The notes: generated from the sequence alone by a model not told the origin. 64,000 nt of DNA from Corynebacterium mastitidis DSM 44356 (GCF_000375365.1 NZ_AQXB01000002.1:124001-188000), one strand, 5' to 3'; shown: positions 43,041 through 52,866, counted from the first letter of the stretch. Made by a program: numbers and translations.

Positions 43041-44999
43041 ATGAGTGCCCAGAGCGATCCCCTCATCCTGGCCGTCACCGCCTGCCCCACGGGCATAGCG
43101 CACACCTACATGGCGGCGGAGAAGCTGCAGGCCGCCGCCGAGGAGGCGGGAGTGCGCCTGCGGGTGGAAACCCACGGTTCCATCGGGGTGGAGGGGGCCT
43201 TTAGCGAGGCCGAGATCCGGGAGGCGAGCGCCGTGCTCATCGCCGCCGACGTCGCCGTGGCCAAGGACCGCTTCGCCGGAAAGCGGGTGCTCGCCACGGC
43301 GGTGGACGAGGCGATCAAGCACCCGGTCCGGGCGCTGCGGCGGGCCCAGGAGGCCCCGGCGTTGGCCGGGGGCGCGCCGGGCGGGGCGCCCACCGCCGCC
43401 GCAGGCGCGGAGGCCGGGGCCGGTGGGGGTAGTGGCGCCGGTGGGGCTGGTGGGGAGCTGGCACGCGGCGCACGCCCGCTGCACGCGGTGTACCAGGCGC
43501 TGATGAACGGCGTGTCCCACATGATCCCCTTCGTGGTCACCGGCGGCCTGCTGCTGGCGGTGGCGCTCTCGGTGGGCGGGCAGCCCACGCCCGAGGGGCT
43601 GGTGATCCCGGAGGGGTCCTGGTGGGCCACCATCGAGCAGCTTGGCGTGCTGGCCTTCGGGCTCATGGTGCCGGTGCTCTCCGCCTACATTGCCGCGGGC
43701 ATCGCGGATCGCCCGGGGCTCGCGCCGGGCTTTATCACCGGCACGGTGGCGGTGACGGGCTCGCTCTACGGCTCGGAATCGGGCGCGGGGTTCATCGGCG
43801 GCATCATTACCGGCGTGCTCTCCGGCTACGTGGCGCTGGGGATCAGGCGCATTCCGGTGAATAAGTTCGTGGCCCCGATCTGGCCCATCATCGTCATCCC
43901 CATCCTCACCAGTCTCATCGTGGGGCTGCTGTTCATCTACGTGATCGGGCACCCGGTGGCGGCCCTGTTCGAGGCGCTCACCCAGGGCCTCCAGGGCCTC
44001 GACGGCGGCTCGGTGATCCTGCTCGGCGCGGTGATCGGCGGGATGATCGCCTTTGACATGGGCGGGCCCTTCAACAAGACGGCCTTCCTCTTCGGCGGCG
44101 GGCTCATCGCGGCGGGCAACCCCTACCCGATGGGCATGGCCGCCGCCGCGATCTCCGTGCCCCCGCTGGCGGTGGGCCTGGCCACGCTGGCGCGGCGCCG
44201 GTGGTTCAGCGCCGCCGAGCGGGAGGCCGGGGCGGCCTCCCTGGTCATGGGGTTCTTCGGCATCAGCGAGGGCGCGATCCCGCTCGCGGCGGCCCGCCCC
44301 CTTCAGGTGATCCCGGCCAACGTGGCGGGCGGTGCGGTGGCGGGCGCGCTGGCCGGGTGGTGGTCCGTGGCCGACCACGTCATGCACGGCGGACCCATCG
44401 TGGCCCTGCTGGGTGCTGTGGACGGCGTGGCGTGGTTCTTCCTCGCGCTGGCCGCCGGAGTGGCGGTGACCGCCGGGCTCATCGTGCTCCTGGTGGGCCT
44501 GCAACGCCCCCGCCGCGAGGGCCTGCTGCGCGAGGGCGCGGTGCTGCTCGACGCCCACCCGGGGGATCGGGAGGAGGCGATACGCCTGCTGATCGACGCC
44601 GCGGGCTCCCGCATTACCGACCCCGCCGCCGTGCTGCGCGCGGCCCTGGACCGGGAGGAGAAGGCGACGACCGCCGTGGGCGAGGCGGTGGCCATCCCGC
44701 ACGCGCGCTGCGCGGGCGTGGCCGAGCCCGTGGTGGCGATGGCCCGCATTCCCAAGGGCGTGGATTGGGCGGCCCCGGACGGCAAGCCGGTCCGCCTGGT
44801 GTTTCTCATCGCGGTGCCGCAGCAATCCGGCAAGCAGCACCTGAAGATCCTGGCGGCCCTCGCCCGGGCGCTGATGAGGCAGGACTTCCGCGAGGAGCTG
44901 CTGCGGGCGCGCACCGCGCGGGAGGTCGTGAAGCGGGTCGAGGGGGCGCTGCCCCCGAAAGAGGGGGACGGGACCAGGGGCCTTGTGGCGGTTACTTAA
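43041..44999 (+). CDS. PTS fructose-type transporter, fused EIIB-EIIC-EIIA
   Basis: The 652-residue protein carries all three sugar-specific PTS domains. EIIB (residues 5-105) has phospho-site Cys15 in TACPTGIAHTYMAAEKL. A Gly/Ala-rich linker of about 35 residues follows, then EIIC (about 148-490) with FDMGGPFNKTAFLFGGG and FFGISEGAIPLAAA, and EIIA (about 500-640) with phospho-site His at about 554 in AVAIPHARC. It imports and phosphorylates fructose or a related sugar. No fruK or fruR-like gene is adjacent, unlike the usual fru operon. The ATG lies six bases after TAGTGT (43029-43034), so its promoter appears to sit in the 17-bp gap after purT. Confidence 0.93.
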   Translation: MSAQSDPLILAVTACPTGIAHTYMAAEKLQAAAEEAGVRLRVETHGSIGVEGAFSEAEIREASAVLIAADVAVAKDRFAGKRVLATAVDEAIKHPVRALRRAQEAPALAGGAPGGAPTAAAGAEAGAGGGSGAGGAGGELARGARPLHAVYQALMNGVSHMIPFVVTGGLLLAVALSVGGQPTPEGLVIPEGSWWATIEQLGVLAFGLMVPVLSAYIAAGIADRPGLAPGFITGTVAVTGSLYGSESGAGFIGGIITGVLSGYVALGIRRIPVNKFVAPIWPIIVIPILTSLIVGLLFIYVIGHPVAALFEALTQGLQGLDGGSVILLGAVIGGMIAFDMGGPFNKTAFLFGGGLIAAGNPYPMGMAAAAISVPPLAVGLATLARRRWFSAAEREAGAASLVMGFFGISEGAIPLAAARPLQVIPANVAGGAVAGALAGWWSVADHVMHGGPIVALLGAVDGVAWFFLALAAGVAVTAGLIVLLVGLQRPRREGLLREGAVLLDAHPGDREEAIRLLIDAAGSRITDPAAVLRAALDREEKATTAVGEAVAIPHARCAGVAEPVVAMARIPKGVDWAAPDGKPVRLVFLIAVPQQSGKQHLKILAALARALMRQDFREELLRARTAREVVKRVEGALPPKEGDGTRGLVAVT

Positions 45000-45054
45000 C
45001 GGGACTTACTGTGATCCGTGACCCTAAAAAGTGAAGAGCGAAAAGAGCGCATAG

Positions 45055-46209
45055 ATGAGGATACGGCGTGCAACGCTGGCGATGTTGGCTTCCCTGACCT
45101 GTGTCTCCGCCGTGGCGGGTGCGGTGGGCCAGGCTTCCGCCGCCGAGGTGGCACCGGGGGCTCCGATGAGGACCTATCTGGATATTCCCGAGGGGGACCC
45201 GTTGGCGGAGGCACCCCGAGAGGTCACGACGATGGCGTGCACGCAGGGCATCCCCGGAACGGTGACGCTCCCAGACGGTTCGCGGAAGGACGTGATGGTT
45301 ACGGCCGGGCACTGCGTGTGGGGGACCACCGAGACCCCCTATGAGACGCAGCCGGAGGTGTACGTGCCGCTGCGGGAGGGAGATCGGCTCGTCGGCCTGC
45401 GCGAGGGCGGGCGTGCGCCCTACGCCGTGGGCAGCGAGGATGACGTCGCGGGGCTGTATCGGCAGTGGATAGACGATGACTGGGCCACCATCGAGCTCGC
45501 CGAGGGGGAACGACCCACCCGGGTGGCGGATTCGGTGGATCAGTTCGGGCAGTCTCACGGTGAGCCGGTGGTGCTCACCGGGGTGCGCGACTACCCCGAC
45601 CTGGCGCCGGGGGAGCTGGCCTTTGACAATCTTGGCCAGCCCATCTGCAAGGACGGCCAGACCACGGGGCGTAGCTGCGGGATACAGTTTATGCGGACGG
45701 GGAACCGCCTGTGGAGCGTGAACACCATGATTCCGGGGGACTCCGGCGGCGTGAATTTTGACCCGGTGACCGGGGAGGCGCTGGGTGTTTCCACCAACAC
45801 CTTCTTCGGGGTGGTGGGCATCACCCAGGGGGCCGACGTTGCCCTGGAGGAGACCTACGGCATTCCCGATGGGCAGGTCAATGACTACTTTGCGCTGCCG
45901 GACTCCACCGAGGAGCACACCGAGATGCGCACGTTCGGGGAGGATATGCAGGCCGCTTACGAGTGGGTGGAGGAGCAGCAAGAGGCTTCCGCCGACCCCG
46001 CCGATGTTGCCCTGGATACCGCCTATGACAACGCGGAGGCCGCGGTGGATGAGGTGAACCAGTGGAGCGAGGCGACCGCGCAGCAATTGGTACAGGACCC
46101 GGCGAACGTACCGGCGTTGGTGGAGCGCACCCAGGAGACCGCCGAGAACCTGGGGACGCTGGCGCAGGAGACCCTCGACGTCCTCGACTACGCATCCCAG
46201 GAGGCATAA
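45055..46209 (+). CDS. Secreted trypsin-like serine protease, tandem copy 1
   Basis: The 384-residue protein has a signal peptide (cleavage near ASA at 28-30) and a mature start AEVAPGAPM that is shared with the next two genes. The chymotrypsin-fold triad is His86 in VTAGHCVWG, Asp142 in DDDWATIEL and Ser230 in IPGDSGGVNFDP. Four conserved cysteines fit two disulfides. After about residue 290 comes an acidic helical extension with many Glu, Ala and Gln. It probably cleaves extracellular proteins. The gene lies 55 bp after the PTS gene and four bases before copy 2, so the three proteases may form one unit. Confidence 0.87.
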   Translation: MRIRRATLAMLASLTCVSAVAGAVGQASAAEVAPGAPMRTYLDIPEGDPLAEAPREVTTMACTQGIPGTVTLPDGSRKDVMVTAGHCVWGTTETPYETQPEVYVPLREGDRLVGLREGGRAPYAVGSEDDVAGLYRQWIDDDWATIELAEGERPTRVADSVDQFGQSHGEPVVLTGVRDYPDLAPGELAFDNLGQPICKDGQTTGRSCGIQFMRTGNRLWSVNTMIPGDSGGVNFDPVTGEALGVSTNTFFGVVGITQGADVALEETYGIPDGQVNDYFALPDSTEEHTEMRTFGEDMQAAYEWVEEQQEASADPADVALDTAYDNAEAAVDEVNQWSEATAQQLVQDPANVPALVERTQETAENLGTLAQETLDVLDYASQEA

Positions 46210-46213
46210 CGCG

Positions 46214-47371
46214 ATGACGATGCGCAACGTTGTGGGTGGCGTGGGGGCCGTGATGGCGGCGGCATTGATGAGCCTTCCTGCCGCCTCCGCCGCGGAGGTG
46301 GCACCGGGGGCTCCGATGCACCTCTTCCCGCCGATACCGGCGGACGTGCCCCAGGAGATCCCCACGGAGGTCTTCACCCAGTATTGCTCCCAGGGTGTGC
46401 CGGGCACGGTGACCCTGCCCGACGGCTCCCGCAAGGACGTGATGGTCACCGCGGGCCACTGCCTGTGGGGCATCGAGGGGGCGGGGGAGATCGATCCCGA
46501 GGTGTACGCCCCGCTGCGGGAGGGCCGCCAGCTCATCGCGGTGCGGGACCAGGGGCGGGCCGTGCACCCGGCCCTGGACGAGCGGGACCCGGAGGAGCTG
46601 CGCCTGATGTACGACGGCGACGACTGGGCCACCGCCGACCTGGTGGAGGGCGCGGAGATGACGCGCGTGGCGGACTCGGTGGATCAGTTTGGGCAGTCTC
46701 ACGGCGAGCCGGTGGTGCTCACCGGGGTGCGCGACTACCCCGACCTGGAGCCCTGGGATGTGTCCTTCGATAACCTCGGCCAGCCCATCTGCAAGGACGG
46801 ACAGACCAGCGGCCGCACCTGCGGCGTGCAGGTGCTGCGCTCCAGCAACGGCCTGTGGTATCTGGGGCTGGCCCTGGGGGGAGACTCCGGCGGTGTGAAC
46901 TTTGACCCGCAGACGGGCGAGGCCCTGGGGGTTACCTCCATGAGCGTGTACGGGGTTGTGGGGCGCGCCCAGCCGCTGGACGTGGCGCTGGAGAAGGCCT
47001 ACGGCATCCCGGACGGGCAGGTCAACGAGCACTTTGCGCTGCCCGAGTCCACCGCCGAGCACTCCGACATGCTCACCCTCAGCGAGAGCGAGGCCGTCTC
47101 GCGGGAGTGGGCCGTGGACACCCTCACCCAGGAGATGGCCACCCCGGAGGAGGCCGCGGCGGTGACGCAGGCCAACGCGGAGACCGCCGCGCAGGAACTC
47201 TACGGGCTGGCCGAGGACTCTGTGAGCGCAATCATAGAGAATCCGGGGCAAACCGAGACCATTCTCCAGAACGCGGAGTCCACCGCTGATAGCCTGGAAT
47301 CGTTGGCCCAAGACACTGCGGACACCATCCTGGAAGCCGGGCTGGGAACGGCCCTTCACGAGCTCAGCTAA
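46214..47371 (+). CDS. Secreted trypsin-like serine protease, tandem copy 2
   Basis: The 385-residue paralogue of the preceding protein has a signal peptide (cleavage near ASA), the mature start AEVAPGAPM and the triad His82 (VTAGHCLWG), Asp137 (DGDDWATADL) and Ser225 (LGGDSGGVNF). The segment DSVDQFGQSHGEPVVLTGVRDYPD is almost identical in DNA to copy 1, so the duplication or conversion is recent there. The loops near the active site differ (ERDPEELRLMYDG against GSEDDVAGLYRQW), which suggests different substrates. A helical acidic extension of about 110 residues ends the protein. The gene follows copy 1 after four bases. Confidence 0.87.
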   Translation: MTMRNVVGGVGAVMAAALMSLPAASAAEVAPGAPMHLFPPIPADVPQEIPTEVFTQYCSQGVPGTVTLPDGSRKDVMVTAGHCLWGIEGAGEIDPEVYAPLREGRQLIAVRDQGRAVHPALDERDPEELRLMYDGDDWATADLVEGAEMTRVADSVDQFGQSHGEPVVLTGVRDYPDLEPWDVSFDNLGQPICKDGQTSGRTCGVQVLRSSNGLWYLGLALGGDSGGVNFDPQTGEALGVTSMSVYGVVGRAQPLDVALEKAYGIPDGQVNEHFALPESTAEHSDMLTLSESEAVSREWAVDTLTQEMATPEEAAAVTQANAETAAQELYGLAEDSVSAIIENPGQTETILQNAESTADSLESLAQDTADTILEAGLGTALHELS

Positions 47372-47403
47372 CGGGAACTGCAAGGATAGTAAGGACAGAT
47401 AAC

Positions 47404-48414
47404 GTGAAGATTCGTACCTCCGCCGTCGCGTTGTGCGCGGCCGCGATCGCGGCTCCCGCGTTCGCCCCCACCGCCGGTGCCGCCGAGGTGGCCCCCGGCT
47501 CCCCGATGCGCATGGACGACTACAGCGAGATCACGGCCTCGCTGCCGGAGACCATGCCGGACGAGTACAAGCGCTCCGTCTGCTCCCAGGGCGTGCCGGG
47601 CACCGTGACCCTTGAGGACGGCACCCAGAAGGACATCCTCGTCAGCGCCGGGCACTGCGTGTACGGCATCGAGGGCTACAGCGAGGTCGGGGAGACGGTG
47701 TACGTTCCCACCCCCGAGGGCGACGTCGTGGTCGGCTACGCCGACGAGGGCGGCCCCATCGTCGTGGACGAGGAGGACCCGAACCTCCTGAACGGGATGA
47801 ACAGCGCCTTCAACAGCCCGGACTGGGGCACCGTGGAGCTGGAGCCCGGCGTCACCACCACCCGGGTTTCCGATTCCGTGGACGCCAACGGCAACTCCTA
47901 CGGCGAGCCCGTGGAGCTGACCGGCGTGCGCGACTACCCCGACCTGGCCTTCTGGGAGGCCTCCGCCGATAACTTCGGCCAGCCGATCTGCAAGGACGGC
48001 AACACCGGCGGCCGCGCCTGCGGCACGCAGCTCTTCCGCACCCAGAACGGCATCTGGAGCTTTGGGCTGAACTACGAGAACGGCGACTCCGGCGGCGTGA
48101 ACTTCGACCCGGAGACGGGCGAGGCCTTGGGCGTGACCTCCATGGGGTTCGGCCCGATCGGCCGCGCTCAGCCGGTGGACCTGGCCATCGAGGAGGGCTA
48201 CGGCATCCCGGACGGGCAGGTCAACGACTACTTCGCCCTCCCGGAGTCCACGGAGCCCGCCGATCCCACCCGCACCCAGGCGGACGACGTGCAGGGCGCC
48301 GTGGAGTGGTACGACGCCAACCCGGAGGAGGTTCCGGACTTTCCGGACCCGCTGGACCTGCTGAGCGAGGAGCTGCAGGGCAGCCTGGACGAGGCCCTGG
48401 CCGGGCTGTTCTAA
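47404..48414 (+). CDS. Secreted trypsin-like serine protease, tandem copy 3
   Basis: The 336-residue paralogue has a signal peptide (cleavage near GAA), the mature start AEVAPGSPM and the triad His84 (VSAGHCVYG), Asp140 (NSPDWGTVEL) and Ser229 (YENGDSGGVNFDP). It is the most diverged of the three, and its helical C-terminal extension is only about 50 residues, against more than 100 in the others. The start is a GTG with AAGGA about 13 bases upstream. A strong terminator-like hairpin with T-tract lies 20 bp after the stop and should end the transcript of the three-gene array. Confidence 0.87.
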   Translation: MKIRTSAVALCAAAIAAPAFAPTAGAAEVAPGSPMRMDDYSEITASLPETMPDEYKRSVCSQGVPGTVTLEDGTQKDILVSAGHCVYGIEGYSEVGETVYVPTPEGDVVVGYADEGGPIVVDEEDPNLLNGMNSAFNSPDWGTVELEPGVTTTRVSDSVDANGNSYGEPVELTGVRDYPDLAFWEASADNFGQPICKDGNTGGRACGTQLFRTQNGIWSFGLNYENGDSGGVNFDPETGEALGVTSMGFGPIGRAQPVDLAIEEGYGIPDGQVNDYFALPESTEPADPTRTQADDVQGAVEWYDANPEEVPDFPDPLDLLSEELQGSLDEALAGLF

Positions 48415-48433
48415 GCCCGAGCTCGCACGCCGA

Positions 48434-48487
48434 ACCGGTGCCGCGCCCCGCGACGATGAAACGGGGAGCGGCGCCGGTCGTGTTTTT
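48434..48487 (+). terminator. Terminator of the protease array
   Basis: ACCGGTGCCGCGCCCCG (from 48434) pairs with CGGGGAGCGGCGCCGGT (to 48478) with two mismatches or bulges, followed by CGTGTTTTTA. It is GC-rich with a T-run and fits an intrinsic terminator. Confidence 0.75.
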
Positions 48488-48506
48488 AGCGAGAGGGGGC
48501 GGGGTC

Positions 48507-48896
48507 CTAGCCGCGCGAGAGCGAGCACTCGCCGGGCAGCCCCACCCGCCCGCTGGCCTTGACGCCGAGCGCACTCCACTCGCCCACATCCACGCGCCGC
48601 TCGGTGTCGGTGCTGCCCATCTCGATCGTCTCCGTGCGCGGCTCGGCGCTCGCGGGGGAGTCGATGGTGATCTCGATGCGGTCGCCCGGCTGGCCGTGGT
48701 AGACCAGCTCCTCGCCGTCGGCGGAGAGCACCGCGGGGTCGCAGGAGCCCTCCTCGGTGACCGCCCCCAGGATGGGGTCGTCCGGGGTCCTGATCCCCTC
48801 TTGGGATAAGGTGGGCTGCTCGTACTCCACGGTGCGCTGGGTGGCGCAGCCGGTGGCCACCCAGCAGCAGGCCAGCAGGCAGACCAGGCGCTTCAT
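48507..48896 (-). CDS. Small lipoprotein downstream of recR
   Basis: The 129-residue protein has a lipoprotein signal ([17 protein letters not shown], lipobox ATGC) and a mature domain rich in beta strands (EELVYHGQPGDRIEITIDSPA, TETIEMGSTDTERRVDVGEW) with two cysteines (GSCDPAV and GECSL) that could form a disulfide. I do not recognise a family. The ATG overlaps the recR stop by one base (TGATG), so it is read with recR. Its presence at the end of the dnaX-ybaB-recR unit is not standard and gives no clue to its job. Confidence 0.72.
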   Translation of the reverse strand: MKRLVCLLACCWVATGCATQRTVEYEQPTLSQEGIRTPDDPILGAVTEEGSCDPAVLSADGEELVYHGQPGDRIEITIDSPASAEPRTETIEMGSTDTERRVDVGEWSALGVKASGRVGLPGECSLSRG

Positions 48897-49552
48897 CACA
48901 CCGTCAGCCTTCCGCTCAGGGCGCGGGAGAGCGTCAGCTCGTCCACGAACTCCAGGTCCCCGCCCAGCGGCATGCCGGAGGCGAGCTTGGAGATGGTCAG
49001 GTTGGGGAAGTCCCGCAGCAGCCGCACGAGATAGGCGGCGGTGGCCTCGCCCTCGGTGTTGGGGTCGGTGGCGAGGATGACCTCGGTGACCTCCGGAGCG
49101 GAGTCGTAGAGGGGGCGCTCCGGGGTGGAGTCGGCCAGTTGGCGATCCGGCAGCGCCCCGCCGATGCGCTGTAGCAGGGGGGTGATGTTCAGCTCGCGCG
49201 GGCCCACGCCCGCCAGCGGGTCGAGCGCCCCGCCCAGGACGTGATAGCGCCCGGAGTATTCTCCGGTACGCTCGATGACCTGGATGTCCTTGGGCTCCTC
49301 CACCACGCAGATCACCGAGCGGTTGCGGCCGGAATCCGCGCAGATGCGGCACACCTCCGCCGAGGAGATGTTGCAGCAGATGCGGCAGAACGTCACGCCG
49401 TCGCGCACGCCGCCCAGGGCCTGCTGCAGGCGGGTGATGTCCTCGGGCTCCGCGCGGAGGAGATGAAAGGCGATGCGCTGGGCGCTCTTGGGGCCCACCC
49501 CCGGCAGGCGCGAGAACTCGTCGATGAGGTCTTGCAGAGGTCCTTCAAACAC
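48896..49552 (-). CDS. recR: Recombination mediator RecR
   Basis: The 218-residue protein has the helix-hairpin-helix region [24 protein letters not shown], a four-cysteine zinc finger ([17 protein letters not shown]) and a Toprim domain ([40 protein letters not shown]). RecR works with RecO and RecF to load RecA at gapped DNA. Its position after ybaB, which follows dnaX, is widely conserved in bacteria. Gap to ybaB is ten bases. Confidence 0.97.
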   Translation of the reverse strand: MFEGPLQDLIDEFSRLPGVGPKSAQRIAFHLLRAEPEDITRLQQALGGVRDGVTFCRICCNISSAEVCRICADSGRNRSVICVVEEPKDIQVIERTGEYSGRYHVLGGALDPLAGVGPRELNITPLLQRIGGALPDRQLADSTPERPLYDSAPEVTEVILATDPNTEGEATAAYLVRLLRDFPNLTISKLASGMPLGGDLEFVDELTLSRALSGRLTV

Positions 49553-49562
49553 CCGTGTTACG

Positions 49563-49889
49563 TTACCCCAGCATCCCGCCCAGGCCGCCGCCGAGCCCCT
49601 GGGACAGCGGCCCCATCTTCTCCTCCGCGAGCTGGCCCACCTTCTTGTGGGCGTCCGCGAAGGCGCCGGTGATGAGGTCCTGGAGGGTCTCCACGTCCTC
49701 GGGGTCCACGACCTCGGGGTTGATCTGCACGTCCTTGACCTCCCCGCCGCCGTTCATGGTGACGGTGACCAGGCCGTTGCCCGCGGTGCCGGAGACGTCG
49801 GTAGCCATGATCTCCTTCTGCGCCTGTTGGAGCTGGAGCTGCATCTGCTGGGCCTGCTGGAGGATGGACTGCATATCGGGCTGGGACAT
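49563..49889 (-). CDS. YbaB/EbfC family nucleoid-associated protein
   Basis: The 108-residue protein begins [20 protein letters not shown], has a Gln-rich first helix and the typical [29 protein letters not shown] strand-rich centre, and ends in a Gly-rich tail. YbaB proteins are dimers that bind DNA with little sequence preference. The gene lies between dnaX and recR, as in most bacteria. Confidence 0.95.
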   Translation of the reverse strand: MSQPDMQSILQQAQQMQLQLQQAQKEIMATDVSGTAGNGLVTVTMNGGGEVKDVQINPEVVDPEDVETLQDLITGAFADAHKKVGQLAEEKMGPLSQGLGGGLGGMLG

Positions 49890-49941
49890 CGCGGTGCCTT
49901 TCTTGTTCGCGTGTGCTTTCGGGTACCGAGTGTACTCACGC

Positions 49942-52221
49942 CTAGAGCGGCTTGGCCCCCAGCTCCTCGGCCAGCAGCTCCATCACCACGGTCATGGCGT
50001 CGCGGCGATCCCGGCTGCCGGGCTCGCTGGCCGCCGCCCGGATCATCTCCTCCTCCTCGGATTCCACGGGGGTGGGAGGGGTCGGGGAGTCCTCGGGCGG
50101 CGCGTACGGGGGCTCCTCGTCGGCGGGCTCCGGCGGCAGCGGCACCTCCTCGTCCACCGGCGGGCGCCGCTGCGGCACTGAGGGGGCGGGCCGGGGCGCG
50201 GGACGGCGCGCGGACCCCGTGGGCACGGTGATCCGGGGCGGCGACGCCGGCGCGGGCGGCTCCGGCGCGGCGGCGGGAGCGCTCTTACCGGGGTCCTCCT
50301 GCCCGCCGAGGGCGGCGGGCTTGCCCCACACGGAGGGGGTTCTCGCCGGCTCCTCGGGCTCGGTGGGCTTTTCCTTGGGGGCGGGCGCGCGACGCTCGCG
50401 CGGGGCGGACTCCGTGGGCTGCCACGGCTGCTGCGGCGCGGGGGCGGAGCGGAAACCCTGCGCGGCGGGGTCCGTGCCCACCACGCAGTGCACCTTGAGC
50501 GGGCGCCCGGCCACCTGGCCCACGGCCGCCACGATGTCCTTGTTGTTCTTCTCCGCGTTCAGGCGCGCGGCCAGCGCCCCCGTATTGTGCCCCAGCACCA
50601 GGGTGTCCTCGCGGATGCCCAGCACGGTGGCCTCGGTCAGCATGATCTGCGCCACGCGGTTGCGGGCGCCCACGTCCTCGCGCAGCTTGGCCCACGCGCC
50701 CCGGATGGTCTCCAGGGGGTCGGCGGCCCGCTCGGGCGGGGTCTCCTCCCGCTTCTCGCGCGCGGGGGGCTCGGGAGCCTCGGCGGGCGCCTCGCCTCGG
50801 GGAGCCTCCTCGCGCCGCTGCGGCTCCGGGGATTCCTTCTGACCCTCCGGCGGCGCGGCGGGGCGTTCCGGCTCCGGCGCGGGCTGGTGTGCCTGCGGCT
50901 GCGGCTGCTTGGCGGGCGCAGCGTCGGGAGCCGGGGCCTGGTCGTTTTCCTTGGGTGCGGCGGCAGGAGCCGGGGACTGCTCGCCCCGGGCCGCGCGCTG
51001 CGAGGGGCGCTCGTACACGCGCCCGCCCGCCCCGGTGATCCGGGGCGAGGGCGCGGACGAGGAGGCCGCCTGCGCGGCGGCCTTGGCGGCCTGCTGCGGC
51101 GAGGCCGCCAGCGGGGCCGGGGGCTGCTCGGCGGGGAGCAGCAGGTGCGCCGCCAGGATCTCCAGCAGCAGGCGCGGCGAGGTGGCCCCGCGCAGGTCGG
51201 CCACCCTGCTGTTGACCTGGTCCGCCAGCCGGGTGATCTGCGGGCCGCTGAAGCTCGAGGCCTGGGCGCGCAGCACCTCGGCGCGGTCGGCGGGGGCGTC
51301 CACCAGGCCCATCTCCAGGGCCTCGGGCACGGCCTCGAGCACCATGAGGTCGCGCAGGCGGTCGAGCAGGTCGGAGACGAAGCGGCGCGGCTCGATGCCG
51401 GTCTCGATGACGTCGTCGATGGTGGCGAAGAGCCGGGCCTTATCGCCGCCGGCGAGGGCGTCCACGGTGGCGTCGAGAAGCGAGAGGTCCGTGACGCCGA
51501 GCAGCGGCAGGGCCTCCTGGTAGGTCAGGCCGCCGGGGCCTGCGCCCGCGAGGAGCTGATCGAGGATGGACAGCGAGTCGCGGGGGCTGCCGCCGCCCGC
51601 GCGGATCACCAGGGGATAGACGGAATCCTCCACGGACATGCCCTCGGCCTCCACGGTGCGCGCCAGCAGCCCCTTCATGGCCTGCGGGGTGAGCAGGCGG
51701 AAGGGGTAGTGGTGGGTGCGCGAGCGGATCGTGCCGATGACCTTTTCCGGCTCCGTGGTGGCAAAGATGAAGATGAGGTGCTCCGGGGGCTCCTCCACGA
51801 TCTTGAGCAGGGCGTTGGACCCCGCGTTGGAGATCATGTGGGCCTCGTCGATGATGAACACCCGGTAGCGGGAGTCCGCCGGGGCGTAGTAGGCGCGGTC
51901 GCGCAGCTCGCGCATGTCCTCCACGCCGTTGTGGCTGGCGGCGTCCAGCTCGGTGACGTCGAGGTTGCCGGGGCCGCCCGGGGCCAGCGAGCGGCAGGAG
52001 GCGCATTCCCCGCAGGGGGTGGAGGTGGGGCCCTGCTCGCAGTTGAGGGAGCGCGCGAGGATGCGGGCCGAGGAGGTCTTGCCGCAGCCGCGCGGCCCGG
52101 AGAACAGGTACGCGTGGTTGATCCGGCCCGAGTCCAGGGCGGCGGACAGTGGCCGCGTGACCTGTTCCTGGCCTACGACCTCGGCAAAGGATGCGGGGCG
52201 ATACTTCCGGTAAAGCGACAC
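49942..52221 (-). CDS. dnaX: DNA polymerase III gamma/tau subunit
   Basis: The 759-residue clamp-loader subunit has an AAA+ domain in the first 230 residues (Walker [11 protein letters not shown] at about 42-51, Walker [12 protein letters not shown], sensor [10 protein letters not shown]) and a zinc site between [16 protein letters not shown] residues. Domain III follows to about residue 365. A long Pro/Ala/Glu-rich linker and a C-terminal tau-like region come next. I saw no A-rich slippery sequence, so there is no sign of a programmed frameshift making gamma. It is the first of the genes dnaX, ybaB, recR and the lipoprotein gene. Confidence 0.96.
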   Translation of the reverse strand: MSLYRKYRPASFAEVVGQEQVTRPLSAALDSGRINHAYLFSGPRGCGKTSSARILARSLNCEQGPTSTPCGECASCRSLAPGGPGNLDVTELDAASHNGVEDMRELRDRAYYAPADSRYRVFIIDEAHMISNAGSNALLKIVEEPPEHLIFIFATTEPEKVIGTIRSRTHHYPFRLLTPQAMKGLLARTVEAEGMSVEDSVYPLVIRAGGGSPRDSLSILDQLLAGAGPGGLTYQEALPLLGVTDLSLLDATVDALAGGDKARLFATIDDVIETGIEPRRFVSDLLDRLRDLMVLEAVPEALEMGLVDAPADRAEVLRAQASSFSGPQITRLADQVNSRVADLRGATSPRLLLEILAAHLLLPAEQPPAPLAASPQQAAKAAAQAASSSAPSPRITGAGGRVYERPSQRAARGEQSPAPAAAPKENDQAPAPDAAPAKQPQPQAHQPAPEPERPAAPPEGQKESPEPQRREEAPRGEAPAEAPEPPAREKREETPPERAADPLETIRGAWAKLREDVGARNRVAQIMLTEATVLGIREDTLVLGHNTGALAARLNAEKNNKDIVAAVGQVAGRPLKVHCVVGTDPAAQGFRSAPAPQQPWQPTESAPRERRAPAPKEKPTEPEEPARTPSVWGKPAALGGQEDPGKSAPAAAPEPPAPASPPRITVPTGSARRPAPRPAPSVPQRRPPVDEEVPLPPEPADEEPPYAPPEDSPTPPTPVESEEEEMIRAAASEPGSRDRRDAMTVVMELLAEELGAKPL

Positions 52222-52254
52222 GCCCCTCAGCCTACCTGCCCCGCGTGGCGGCGC

Positions 52255-52866
52255 TTATCGACGCCAGTTGTGCACCGCGATGCGCTCGGCCTGAACCTCC
52301 CGGAGGAAGCGGTTCATCCCCTCGCGCATGACGCGCTCGCGCTCCTCGTCGGTGAGCATGATGAGCTGGAGCATGACCGTGAGCCGCCCCGCGCCGGGGG
52401 TGATGCCCTCGCCGTGGACGTCCCCGGCCTCCTCGGTGAACTGCGGCACCGGCCCGCCCCACATGAAGGGCGGAACCAGGAGGCCGTGCAGCACCGTGAT
52501 CCCGGAGTCGAAGCCGAACTGATCCATCAGCACGCCGGAGCGGTGGGCCAGGTCCGGGAGCATGGTACCCGGCTCGGCGGGCAGCACGGCGGCGTTCTTG
52601 CGCAGCACGTCCACGGCGGCGCCGAGCACGCGCACGGCGGGGATCACGGAGCCGTCGATCACGGTGAACAGCTCGCTGCGCACGTCGGTGGGGGTGCTCT
52701 CCCCGTCCACCTGGAGGCCGGTGTCCACCCGGGCAAAGTCGGTGGTGCAGGCGATGGACTGTTTGCCAAACTCCGCCACGCCGATGTGCACTCCGCCGGC
52801 GGGGTGGACACTCAGTTTGGCGGGCATGAAGTCATCGAGCCAGTATTCCGTCTCAGATCTATTCAC
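52255..52866 (-). CDS. Conserved hypothetical protein between aspT and dnaX
   Basis: The 203-residue soluble protein has no signal peptide. Its second half (FDSGITVLHGLLVPPFMWGGPVP and MLQLIMLTDEERERVMREGM) has the look of the bacterial suppressor-of-fused-like (SUFU) domain, where a Leu-rich strand is followed by an acidic TDEE helix, but this match is weak and made by eye. The first half is rich in short strands (KLSVHPAGGVHIGVAEFG). It is flanked by aspT (45 bp away) and dnaX (33 bp away) on the same strand, so co-expression is likely. No function is proposed. Confidence 0.7.
   Translation of the reverse strand: MNRSETEYWLDDFMPAKLSVHPAGGVHIGVAEFGKQSIACTTDFARVDTGLQVDGESTPTDVRSELFTVIDGSVIPAVRVLGAAVDVLRKNAAVLPAEPGTMLPDLAHRSGVLMDQFGFDSGITVLHGLLVPPFMWGGPVPQFTEEAGDVHGEGITPGAGRLTVMLQLIMLTDEERERVMREGMNRFLREVQAERIAVHNWRR

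Noticed and set aside
49942..52221. Programmed frameshift in dnaX
   Set aside because: I saw no run of A bases or other slippery heptamer in the coding strand, and the frame is continuous to the usual C-terminus.
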